DNA from: Bacteroidales bacterium
GTDB taxonomy: Bacteria; Bacteroidota; Bacteroidia; Bacteroidales; PUMT01
Direction: 5' to 3'
Assembly: GCA_007119075.1 (NCBI GenBank)
Contig: SKQJ01000069.1
Location: 1 to 30,695, forward strand
DNA: 30,695 bases
In this document: positions 8,614 to 16,452 of the stretch, piece by piece
Layout: every line of letters begins with the position of its first letter
How positions within the stretch are numbered: position 1 is the first letter of the stretch
The notes under the pieces: model-generated
Databases searched by the model: none
What the model saw: only the letters and a program-made list of their open reading frames with translations
What the model was told of the DNA's origin: nothing
Position numbers and translations under genes: made by a program

Positions 8614-8629
8614 TAATTTCAATCCATCA

Positions 8630-8680
8630 CCCTGATCAGGGACATACCTGTCCCGTGTTGCAAAAGCAGATGCAATTGCA
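8630..8680. promoter_or_regulatory. Cluster of overlapping palindromes upstream of the terminal glycosidase
   Basis: CCCTGATCAGGG (8630-8641) is a perfect 12-bp palindrome. It overlaps a second hairpin, GGGACA (8639-8644) with TGTCCC (8649-8654) around TACC. The two cannot form together. A third palindrome, TGCAATTGCA, is at 8671-8680. All lie 17-67 bases before the glycosidase ATG, in the susD-glycosidase spacer; they could be an operator or an RNA switch point. Confidence 0.45.
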
Positions 8681-8732
8681 GCTATGGCCGGTCGGGAATT
8701 TTGCTATACTCTAAATCTGCAGGATCAATAAC

Positions 8733-10283
8733 TTAATATCCATCGTTTTGGACGAAAGTTCCTGCGGAAAGGTCTATCTCTGTCTGGGGAATCGGTAAAA
8801 ACCCCCTGGGAGCGGGATTAAATGTGACAGAAAATATTTCCTGGTCCCCCATGTAATTAGGGCCCCTGACAGAATGGGTCAGCTCCTGTCTTGCATAATC
8901 AAGTCCGCGCCTTATCACATCATAATACCTGATCCCTTCCAGGGATAATTCAAGCCGTCTTTCCCTGTAAATGTTTTCCAGGGTTGCCGGCACGCTGGGT
9001 AATCCCACCCTTGCCCTTACGCGGTCCAGATATTGCTGCGCATTCGGACTTCCAAGTTCTGCCGCCATAAGCAGCACATCGGAAAAGCGGATTACCCGGT
9101 GATTGCATGTCCTGTTCAGCTCAAATTGTCCGCCGGATCCCCAGTGTTCCGCATCAGAACTGTATTTTTTGGAGAAATAGCCGGTGTGCTGGTACCCTTT
9201 GGTCAGTGTGCCGTCAAGTTCCTCCTCCAGAAGGATGGTATATTCAAACCTGGGGTCGCCGGCCAGATCCTCTGCAAGTTTATGGCTTACGGGAGCAAAG
9301 CTCCATCCCCGGTTCCACTTCTGTGAACCGGTCACCCTTGGCCCCTGCATCTGGGCCGACAAGTTGCCGTTGCCACCTCTTACGTATCCCCAATCCCACC
9401 AGGGAGGCGTATCACCATAGGATATCTCAAATACCGATTCAATGCCAAACTCCCCTGCCAGCCTGAAATTGAGCGCGTAGTCGGGAAAAAGGTCATGACC
9501 ACTGTTTTCGATCAGATCCTCAAGGTGGTCCAGAACTACCGCCCGGTTTATCACTCTGCCTCCGGCATCCAGATCCTCTCCGTATACGCCGTTGTAAAAC
9601 AGGTAGACTCTTGCAAGTAAAGCCTTGGCAGTCCATCTGGTTACTCTCCCTTCTTCAGAAGGTATGACGCTTTCGGGTAAACCGGTGATAGACTCAACAA
9701 GGTCCAGTGCAATCTGGTTGTAGACTTCCCTGGGTGTATTTTGCTCCTGGCTGTATTCCGACGGTCCCTTGATAGTTGAAGTAAGCAGCGGAATGTTTTC
9801 AAAAAAACGAACCTGTTCAAAATTAAAGTGAGCCCTCAGAAATTTAGCCTCAGCAATTGTTCTTTCTTTGAAACCAGCCGGCGCATCTATATCATCAATA
9901 ACCTCCAGATACTGATTTGCCCTGTAAACGCCAATATAATTCTTTATCCATATAGAGTGGACAATTGTGTTGGTTGTTGGAATATTGAAGGTATTCATCT
10001 CCTGCTGCTGCATCCCGTCATTGGCATCGGAGCCGCCTGCATATGCATCATCCGATAGTATATCGGATACCGTAATAAACGGAGCCCATGCAACACCGGG
10101 GGTTGACTGGTATGTGAGCACATCATAGGCTGCAACCAGTGCCTGCATGGCATGATCCTGTGTCTGGTAGAAATTGGTCGAAACCTCCTGGTCAAGAGGA
10201 TACAGTTCCAGAAAATCCTCGCAGCCTGTAAAAAGCAGCAAAATAAAGAATGCTTTTACTGTATTGATTAGCTTTTTCTTCAT
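8733..10283 (-). CDS. SusD/RagB-family glycan-binding lipoprotein
   Basis: Outer-membrane surface lipoprotein of 516 residues that forms the lid of the SusC transporter and binds oligosaccharide. The signal peptide ends in the lipobox FTGC with Cys21, followed by Glu-Asp, an acidic surface-export pattern. The N-terminus has the family's NFYQTQDHAMQAL helix (about 38-50), then TPR-like helices including AKFLRAHFNFEQVRFF and WTAKALLARVYLFYNG. The C-terminal half has the usual RxSDVLLMAAE and 'YRERRLELSLEGIRYYDVIRRG' type segments, then a Phe-Leu-Pro-Ile-Pro end strand. It starts only 12 bases after the susC stop, so the two are translated from one mRNA. The ligand is inferred from neighbouring glycosidases to be a beta-glucan. 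Confidence 0.95.
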   Translation of the reverse strand: MKKKLINTVKAFFILLLFTGCEDFLELYPLDQEVSTNFYQTQDHAMQALVAAYDVLTYQSTPGVAWAPFITVSDILSDDAYAGGSDANDGMQQQEMNTFNIPTTNTIVHSIWIKNYIGVYRANQYLEVIDDIDAPAGFKERTIAEAKFLRAHFNFEQVRFFENIPLLTSTIKGPSEYSQEQNTPREVYNQIALDLVESITGLPESVIPSEEGRVTRWTAKALLARVYLFYNGVYGEDLDAGGRVINRAVVLDHLEDLIENSGHDLFPDYALNFRLAGEFGIESVFEISYGDTPPWWDWGYVRGGNGNLSAQMQGPRVTGSQKWNRGWSFAPVSHKLAEDLAGDPRFEYTILLEEELDGTLTKGYQHTGYFSKKYSSDAEHWGSGGQFELNRTCNHRVIRFSDVLLMAAELGSPNAQQYLDRVRARVGLPSVPATLENIYRERRLELSLEGIRYYDVIRRGLDYARQELTHSVRGPNYMGDQEIFSVTFNPAPRGFLPIPQTEIDLSAGTFVQNDGY

Positions 10284-10295
10284 AGTCGTGATTAA

Positions 10296-13200
10296 TTAAA
10301 ATGTCATGGTTACACCCATCCGAAAAGTTCTTGCCTGGGGATAAATTCCCCTGTCTATCCCGATATTAAAAGGGCTCATTGCACCAATTTCGGGATCAGC
10401 ACCGGTATACCCTGTGATCGTCAACAGGTTTTCGGCTGAAACATACAATCTCAAATTTGTAGACCCGATCCGGTTTTGGAAGCGTTCAGCAAATGTGTAA
10501 CCAACCTGGATATTCTTCAGCCTCAGGAAAGAACCATCCTCAACGTAGAGATCCGAAATCCTGTAGTTGTTATTTACATCTATCCATGTATATCTGGGTA
10601 TACTGTTGGAAGTGCCCTCGCTTGTCCACCGCTCCAGAATGGCTGTAGACCGGTTTGTAAATCTTAAATCCTGCCTCTGGGCCCCGTTAAAAATATCATT
10701 GCCATAGCTCCCGACGAAATACATTGAGACATCAAACTGCCTGTAGTCCACAGCACCGTTCATTCCAAAGGTCAGGGGGGGAGTCGGGTTTCCGATCATG
10801 GTCCTGTCATTTTCATTAATGACACCATCACCGTTGACATCCACAAACCGGACATCTCCGGGCTTTGCCCTGGGCTGCAGCGGTCTTCCGGTCGGACCGA
10901 TATGCTGATAAATTTCGGCCTCATTCTGGAATATGCCATCGGTTTTATATCCCCAGAAATGGGCGATCGGCAGACCTATTTCAGTCCGCGTCACCATGCC
11001 GGCAACGGCCCAGGTTGCACCGGGCAACACTCCTTCTTCATTGCCGATATTTGTCATTCTGTTCTGGTTGTAGGCGCCATTGATGCCGACCGAGTATCTT
11101 AAATTATTTGTTACGTGCCGCCAGTCAATCGACAGCTCTACCCCCCTGTTCTGCACGCTGCCGACGTTTGCGAACGGTGGACTATTGCCCACGTGGGCGG
11201 GGATTGGTATAATTTCAAGCAGGCCGCCCGTTGTTTTGACGTAATAATCAACCGATGCCACAAGACGATTGTTGAAAGCCCCTGCATCAAGGGCGACATT
11301 AAACTGCTCGGATTCCTCCCAGTGAATATCGGCATTCTCGATATATGCCGGAGATGCGCCAAACATCCTGCCCCCACCAAAGATATACCCCCTGCTTTTA
11401 TCCATTACCGACACAAACTGGTAATTGCCTATTTCCTGGTTGCCGTTCACACCCCAGGATGCCCTCAATTTCAAGAAATTTATCTGGCCAAAGTCGGGTA
11501 TAAAATCCTCGTCGCTTAAAACCCATGCAACACCCAGCGAGGGGAAGATGCCAAATCTTGTGTTGGGCCCGAACTTAGAAGAACCGTCTCTTCTGATAAT
11601 CCCGGTAAAGGAATATTTGTTTTTATAGTCATACGTCACACGACCGAAAGCAGATAACAGGGCCGAATGGGAGGCGCCGCCGTATGCGGTCCATACCGTA
11701 TCGGTGGCCATATTAAGATACACATGGTTTGGATCGGAAATTGGAACATCGGCATTAAAACCCGACAGGTCCTCAAAATTAAATTTGCTGGCTGTAGTTC
11801 CTGCGAGGACGGAGAAATTGTGATCTTCTATCTCTCTTGAATAGTTAAGCGTATTTTCAAATTGCCAGGTATAGTACCTGCCTATGTTTTTGGAAACCGT
11901 TGTTTTATCAACGTTCATCTGTGCCCCGTTAAGATAAAACAAAGGTGTATGGGAATCATTGACCAGGTATGAAAGGTCTATTCCGAGGCTTGAGTTGAGT
12001 CTTAAACCTTCAATGATTTCAAGTTCGCCGAATACATTGCCGACAATTTTATCCGAACGGCTTCTTCCGGTCTGGATCTCCAGTAAGGCCAGCGGGTTTA
12101 CAATCTCTGCACCAACATGGTTTGAAATACCATACACCTGTCCCCCGCTGTTTCTGACTACGGGTTCGGTGGAATAGGGAAAAGTATTGAGAATTTGCTC
12201 ATCCTGCTGGTAAAGTGGTGTGAGGGGATCAAGGTTCAGAGCGCTGCTGTAGACACTGTTAAATGACTGGTTGCTGGCAATGCCACGCTGAATTATATGT
12301 GAATATGCAATATTGCTTCCAAAATTGAAATTGTTGTTTACCTGGTGCCGGGTATTAAGTCTGCCCGAAACCCTGTCGAATTGAGACCTGTCGCCGCCAA
12401 TAATCCCCTGCTGGGAAAAGTATGAGATTGAAGAGGCGTACGTGGAGGTTTCACTGCCGCCTGAAACGGATAATTCATGGCTGGAGATTGGTGCATTTTC
12501 CTGGAAAAGGTGTTCCTGCCAGTTTGTATTGTGTGCCGGTACCTCCATTAAATCAAAAGGTTCTGACAACCCGGCATTCCTGGCACCTTCGTTCATCAGC
12601 ATACGGTATTGTTCGGCATCGAGCATATCAATTGATCTTGCAACATTCTGGACTCCGTGGTATCCTGAGTAGGTCACATTCATGACACCGGGGCTTCCTC
12701 CCTTGGTAGTGATCAATACTACTCCATTGGCAGCCCTTGCTCCGTAGATTGCAGCCGAAGCAGCGTCTTTTAAAACATCGATCGATTCTATGTCACCGGG
12801 GTTCAGATAATCGATGCTTTGAACAGCCATCCCGTCCACTATATAGAGTGGCTCTGCATTGCCGGTTGTTCCGGCTCCCCTGATACGGACAGTCGGGGCT
12901 TCACCCGGCTGCCCTGACAAATGGGTTACCTGAACACCCGCCGTCCTTCCCTGCATTGCCTGATCTACGCGAAGAGTAGGGGTAGAGGTGATATCTTCAG
13001 CATTCACCGTAGAAATGGACCCGGTTACGACTCTCTTTTTCTGGGTGCCGTAACCGATTACAACAACCTCATCCAGTTCTGTCAGCTCCACGCTCAGATT
13101 TATTTCGATGTAGGAGAGGTTATCAACTGATACCACAGCGGTCTGATATCCTACAAATGATATTTCAAGTGTAGCATCGGGGCCTGAAACCGTCAGGGTA

Positions 13201-13388
13201 AAATTGCCATCGGGATCGGTGATTGTTCCCGTCATGGTCTGCCGCTCCATGATAGTTGCCCCGGGGATTCCTTCTCCCGATTCTGCATCTCTGACAATGC
13301 CTTCAACAGTGTGTTGTTGTGCCGACAAAATCCCCTGGTAAAATGTAAATACAATTACCAGGAATAGTCTGAAAAACTGTGCGTTCAT
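10296..13388 (-). CDS. SusC/RagA-family TonB-dependent outer-membrane transporter
   Basis: TonB-dependent porin of 1030 residues importing oligosaccharides captured by SusD. It has a signal peptide (1-23, ending ILSAQ), then a carboxypeptidase-regulatory-like beta domain (about 25-105, VEGIVRDAESGEGIPGATI), a TonB-box-like DEVVVIGYG at about 106-114, a plug domain with VRIRGAGTT and the family's AASAAIYGARAANGVVLITTKGG motif near 208-230, and a long barrel ending in an aromatic C-terminal residue (MTF). Length and domain order are normal for the SusC family. It lies between the GH16 gene (85-bp spacer) and susD (12 bp). No consensus promoter was found in the 85-bp spacer, which favours co-transcription with the GH16 gene. 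Confidence 0.96.
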   Translation of the reverse strand: MNAQFFRLFLVIVFTFYQGILSAQQHTVEGIVRDAESGEGIPGATIMERQTMTGTITDPDGNFTLTVSGPDATLEISFVGYQTAVVSVDNLSYIEINLSVELTELDEVVVIGYGTQKKRVVTGSISTVNAEDITSTPTLRVDQAMQGRTAGVQVTHLSGQPGEAPTVRIRGAGTTGNAEPLYIVDGMAVQSIDYLNPGDIESIDVLKDAASAAIYGARAANGVVLITTKGGSPGVMNVTYSGYHGVQNVARSIDMLDAEQYRMLMNEGARNAGLSEPFDLMEVPAHNTNWQEHLFQENAPISSHELSVSGGSETSTYASSISYFSQQGIIGGDRSQFDRVSGRLNTRHQVNNNFNFGSNIAYSHIIQRGIASNQSFNSVYSSALNLDPLTPLYQQDEQILNTFPYSTEPVVRNSGGQVYGISNHVGAEIVNPLALLEIQTGRSRSDKIVGNVFGELEIIEGLRLNSSLGIDLSYLVNDSHTPLFYLNGAQMNVDKTTVSKNIGRYYTWQFENTLNYSREIEDHNFSVLAGTTASKFNFEDLSGFNADVPISDPNHVYLNMATDTVWTAYGGASHSALLSAFGRVTYDYKNKYSFTGIIRRDGSSKFGPNTRFGIFPSLGVAWVLSDEDFIPDFGQINFLKLRASWGVNGNQEIGNYQFVSVMDKSRGYIFGGGRMFGASPAYIENADIHWEESEQFNVALDAGAFNNRLVASVDYYVKTTGGLLEIIPIPAHVGNSPPFANVGSVQNRGVELSIDWRHVTNNLRYSVGINGAYNQNRMTNIGNEEGVLPGATWAVAGMVTRTEIGLPIAHFWGYKTDGIFQNEAEIYQHIGPTGRPLQPRAKPGDVRFVDVNGDGVINENDRTMIGNPTPPLTFGMNGAVDYRQFDVSMYFVGSYGNDIFNGAQRQDLRFTNRSTAILERWTSEGTSNSIPRYTWIDVNNNYRISDLYVEDGSFLRLKNIQVGYTFAERFQNRIGSTNLRLYVSAENLLTITGYTGADPEIGAMSPFNIGIDRGIYPQARTFRMGVTMTF

Positions 13389-13473
13389 ATATTTGGTCTG
13401 TTATTGTTTTCGTCATGATATGATGCAGCCATGCTATGCGCATAACCACATCTATATTAAAGAACCACCTTAT

Positions 13474-14586
13474 TTAGTCAATCTTTTGAAACACGCGTAT
13501 GTAATCCACTCTCATTTGCTGGGGGAAAACCGTTGTTTCATCAGGGCTTCCCGGCCAATTGCCCCCAACAGCCACATTGAAAATAAAGAAGAATTTCTCG
13601 TGAAATTCGGTCATGTGCGCCGGGGTTATGCTGATCTCATGAAACTGTAAGTCATTGACAAGCCATTTAATTGAGGTTTCATCCCAGATAATGGAGAAAA
13701 CATGATATTCATCTGCGAAGATTCCGGTTTCGAGCGTATATCTTCCCCCGGTATAAGTATGCCCGTTATTGTCCCAGTGAAGTGTCCCGTGGACCTGGTT
13801 TTCCCTGCCCCTGCCTCCTATCATTTCCATAATGTCAATCTCTCCGCATTTGGGCCAGCCGACCGACGATATATTTTCACCAAGCATCCACAGCGCCGGC
13901 CATATCCCCTGACCCTTTGGCAACAGGGCTCTAATATCGACCCTTCCATACCTGAAAGATCTATTGCCCTGGGTTTTCATCCGGGCCGAGGTGTAATTGC
14001 TGCCCTGCCAGGCCTCATTACGTGCTTCGATAATCAGTATATCGTCTTCAATCCAGGCATTTTCCTGCCGGTAATACTGCAGCTCATTATTCCCCCAGCC
14101 ACACAAACCCGGACATCCTGTTCCTGTTTCGAAAATCCAGTCAGCCGGATCTATGGTGCTTTCGTCGAACTCATCATTCCATACCAACTCAAAGCCTTCA
14201 TAAGAGATTGGAGAAAAAAAGCCATCCTCCACCGGAACATGGTTGCTCATGTCGACCATGATCTGCATTGTTCTTCTTACGTATCTCCCGGAGGAGCCAT
14301 ATGCACGGACCTCGATCCGGTACTGTCCGGGTTGGATAAAAACATGTTCAAATGTCCCCGATACGTTTATAGCTACCGGTTCATTAGCGGATCCAATATA
14401 CAGATGATATTCATCGGCGTTATCGGCAACCGCCTGGATGGTTACAACCCCGGGGTTTTCTTCGGATTGCGTAATAACAACTACAAGATCAGATGGATCA
14501 TCGATGGGAACAGAATCCGCTTTATCACAGGAAAGATTAAGAAGAATCATAACCAGACAGCAGATATATTTTACCGGGATTTGCAT
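13474..14586 (-). CDS. GH16 family laminarinase-type endo-beta-glucanase lipoprotein
   Basis: Surface or periplasmic lipoprotein of 370 residues that cleaves internal beta-1,3 (or mixed 1,3/1,4) glucan bonds. The lipobox Cys20 is in LNLSC. Residues about 28-112 form a PKD/SusE-like beta sandwich, and 125-370 the GH16 jelly roll. The catalytic motif is GEIDIMEMIGG: nucleophile Glu249, Asp251 and acid/base Glu254, in the ExDxxE form with the extra Met of laminarinases. Other family marks are WGNNELQYY (164-172), GIWPALWML (227-235) and a terminal VDYIRV strand. It follows a strong terminator and precedes susC, so it may start its own transcript. With the GH158-like enzyme it points to laminarin or a similar beta-1,3-glucan as substrate. 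Confidence 0.95.
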   Translation of the reverse strand: MQIPVKYICCLVMILLNLSCDKADSVPIDDPSDLVVVITQSEENPGVVTIQAVADNADEYHLYIGSANEPVAINVSGTFEHVFIQPGQYRIEVRAYGSSGRYVRRTMQIMVDMSNHVPVEDGFFSPISYEGFELVWNDEFDESTIDPADWIFETGTGCPGLCGWGNNELQYYRQENAWIEDDILIIEARNEAWQGSNYTSARMKTQGNRSFRYGRVDIRALLPKGQGIWPALWMLGENISSVGWPKCGEIDIMEMIGGRGRENQVHGTLHWDNNGHTYTGGRYTLETGIFADEYHVFSIIWDETSIKWLVNDLQFHEISITPAHMTEFHEKFFFIFNVAVGGNWPGSPDETTVFPQQMRVDYIRVFQKID

Positions 14587-14599
14587 TGTTAATATTCGT

Positions 14600-14635
14600 G
14601 AAAAAAGAGCTATGACCCGGAAGGGTCATAGCTCT
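14600..14635 (-). terminator. Strong rho-independent terminator inside the PUL
   Basis: AGAGCTATGACCC (606-618 of 14,xxx) pairs perfectly over 13 bp with GGGTCATAGCTCT (14623-14635) around a GGAA loop. Read on the - strand it is followed by TTTTTT (14601-14606). It ends or attenuates transcripts from the PKD lipoprotein gene 17 bases after its stop and sits only 14 bases before the GH16 ATG. Confidence 0.9.
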
Positions 14636-14651
14636 GAAATCCAACCCAACT

Positions 14652-16151
14652 CTACTCAAAAACAAGATTACGTATATAGAAAGTACCTTCTGTTGTATGG
14701 TTTCCACCACCGATTTGAATAAATATCATATCCAGATCATCACGATCGAATACCGTTTCGCCTTCATTGTTTGCGAAGGATGGAGTATCCAGGTCAAAAG
14801 TTACGGTCACCCATTCATCCAATGCTAATTCATCTGATTCATATTGAATTAATCTGTTCCACCACTCTGTTGTGGTATGTACATCACCAAAACCAATAAT
14901 TACCTTTCTGGTCAACGGATCATAGTCATTGGTGCCGGGCAGATAAACATCAACAGACACCGTAGTGAAATTGTCAAACTGGATATTTTTTGGCTCCGGA
15001 TATACACGCAGCTGTGCCTCCTGATATTGAGCGTCAGTTCTGTCAAATCTTCCCACTTTGGTTGCATCAGCATCCTCAGGATCATCCACACCAGGGGTGA
15101 TAACCGAATTGCCACCAAATGATCCAAGCAAATCAAAACTTGTTTCGCTCTCAAAGGTATGGCCAAGTTCTTCAGGAGTAATGCTTTCAAGATCTACTAC
15201 AGGCTCCTGTTCTTCTACAACGTCTGGCTCAAGTGAAGGATCTGAGTAAGAAGCATAATTAAATATCCATGCACCCCAGTCATATTCAAACGTAACAACC
15301 ATGAGATCGTAACCAGCATGTTCTTCTATCTCAATTTGAAAGGAAACACTGTTTTGAGGTACAGAGTGATGGCCATCGGTCCCAACTTTAATAAGGCCAA
15401 TCCATGCACCTTCTCCAATAAGCGTAACTGTACCAGTTGATGGGTCATACTCAAACTGGTGAGTGCCGCTTAACCATGCGCTTACATCATCCCCGAAGAC
15501 ATTGACCATGTTCTCAGGAACTGCTTCGAAACAGCCTTCTTCGTATTGTGGTGTGTCATCATATCCATCCACGCCACCCCAGATCTCGTACTCTGCCCAG
15601 AAGGAGCCATTGTCATCAAAAATATACTCCATATCTCTTGTGAATGTATATTCCCAGTAGTATTTACAAGGACGTGAGCCGTCATTTTCAAGGTTCCACC
15701 ATTCATAAGGTGAATCCAGGCTGGGGCCAATTCCCATACTTTGATCTATCCTGTGAAGGCGCCATGTTTTTGAAGTTTCACCGGTGAGTAACTTTAAAGC
15801 TTCATCGGGGTCGGTAATTTCAATAGTTTCGGAAAATGTAGAAGTTACTCCGTCGCTGTTTTCCACAGCGAGTGTCACCTGGTAAGAACCAGCCTCCGCA
15901 TAGGTATGCGTGGGGTTTTCTTCGGTTGAAGTTCCGCCGTCGCCAAAATTCCAGCTGTATGAGACAGCATTTTGGGAAAAACTGGTGAAAGACACTTCTA
16001 AGTAATTATCGTCGCTGATTTCATACTGAAAACTTGCAACTGGATCTGGTGCCGGTTCCTCCTCCTTTTCACAGGAGATAAAAGTAATGAGGAAAATCGC
16101 TCCAAAAAGAAAGGCTAATTGCCTTAAATTTTTTGAAATTTTTGGTTTCAT
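14652..16151 (-). CDS. PKD-domain surface lipoprotein, candidate glycan-binding protein
   Basis: Lipoprotein of 499 residues. The signal peptide ends at Cys27 (TFISC) and is followed by Glu-Lys-Glu-Glu-Glu, a strong acidic export tag for the cell surface in Bacteroidota. A PKD domain is at about 36-113 with the WNFGDGG motif (67-73) and HTYAEAGSYQVTL. The middle part (about 115-315) is rich in Trp, Tyr and Gly, with no family I can name. The C-terminal 170 residues form a beta-rich domain resembling a carbohydrate-binding module. No catalytic motif is visible. By position next to susCD it should hold polysaccharide at the surface, like SusE/SusF or SGBP-B proteins. It is the first PUL gene after the regulator and is cut off from the rest by a terminator. 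Confidence 0.82.
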   Translation of the reverse strand: MKPKISKNLRQLAFLFGAIFLITFISCEKEEEPAPDPVASFQYEISDDNYLEVSFTSFSQNAVSYSWNFGDGGTSTEENPTHTYAEAGSYQVTLAVENSDGVTSTFSETIEITDPDEALKLLTGETSKTWRLHRIDQSMGIGPSLDSPYEWWNLENDGSRPCKYYWEYTFTRDMEYIFDDNGSFWAEYEIWGGVDGYDDTPQYEEGCFEAVPENMVNVFGDDVSAWLSGTHQFEYDPSTGTVTLIGEGAWIGLIKVGTDGHHSVPQNSVSFQIEIEEHAGYDLMVVTFEYDWGAWIFNYASYSDPSLEPDVVEEQEPVVDLESITPEELGHTFESETSFDLLGSFGGNSVITPGVDDPEDADATKVGRFDRTDAQYQEAQLRVYPEPKNIQFDNFTTVSVDVYLPGTNDYDPLTRKVIIGFGDVHTTTEWWNRLIQYESDELALDEWVTVTFDLDTPSFANNEGETVFDRDDLDMIFIQIGGGNHTTEGTFYIRNLVFE

Positions 16152-16452
16152 AATTAACTGGGTTTAATTAATACAAATATTTGGAGCAATGTTATCATCT
16201 CAGGAAGCATTCTCCAAAAATCCTGTTTCATCAAGGATACTACAAGTGTGGAAAAAGACTACATCATGAATTCATCATGCCGGGATGAATGGTTCTGATA
16301 TTCAGCGCCGAGAGGTTTTGAAAAAGTGGTATAATGTTTTCTCTTGATGCAGATTGAGACTGACCGAAGATCATACCGGCATGTATGTTCATGCCATATT
16401 TTCCGGAGAAGGTTGATGAGGATTTCTACCCGGAATTGTAATTAAAGGCAGG
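16152..16452. other. Spacer between PUL regulator and PKD lipoprotein gene
   Basis: No ORF worth calling in this 301-bp stretch. It holds a direct repeat CATCATG-AATT-CATCATG (16262-16279) whose centre ATGAATTCAT (16266-16275) is palindromic, a 6-bp hairpin GGCATG/CATGCC around 16379-16396, and a near-consensus - strand -7 element (AATATTTG, 16181-16174) about 25 bases before the PKD gene ATG. The dyad is a plausible binding site for the adjacent LuxR-type regulator. Confidence 0.4.

Noticed and set aside
13435..13444. Palindrome TATGCGCATA in the GH16-susC spacer as a terminator
   Set aside because: It is short and has no T tract; a chance palindrome or weak operator is as likely.
13702..14592. 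296-codon + strand frame opposite the GH16 gene
   Set aside because: The - strand encodes the GH16 catalytic motif and lipobox; the + strand product has no recognisable features.
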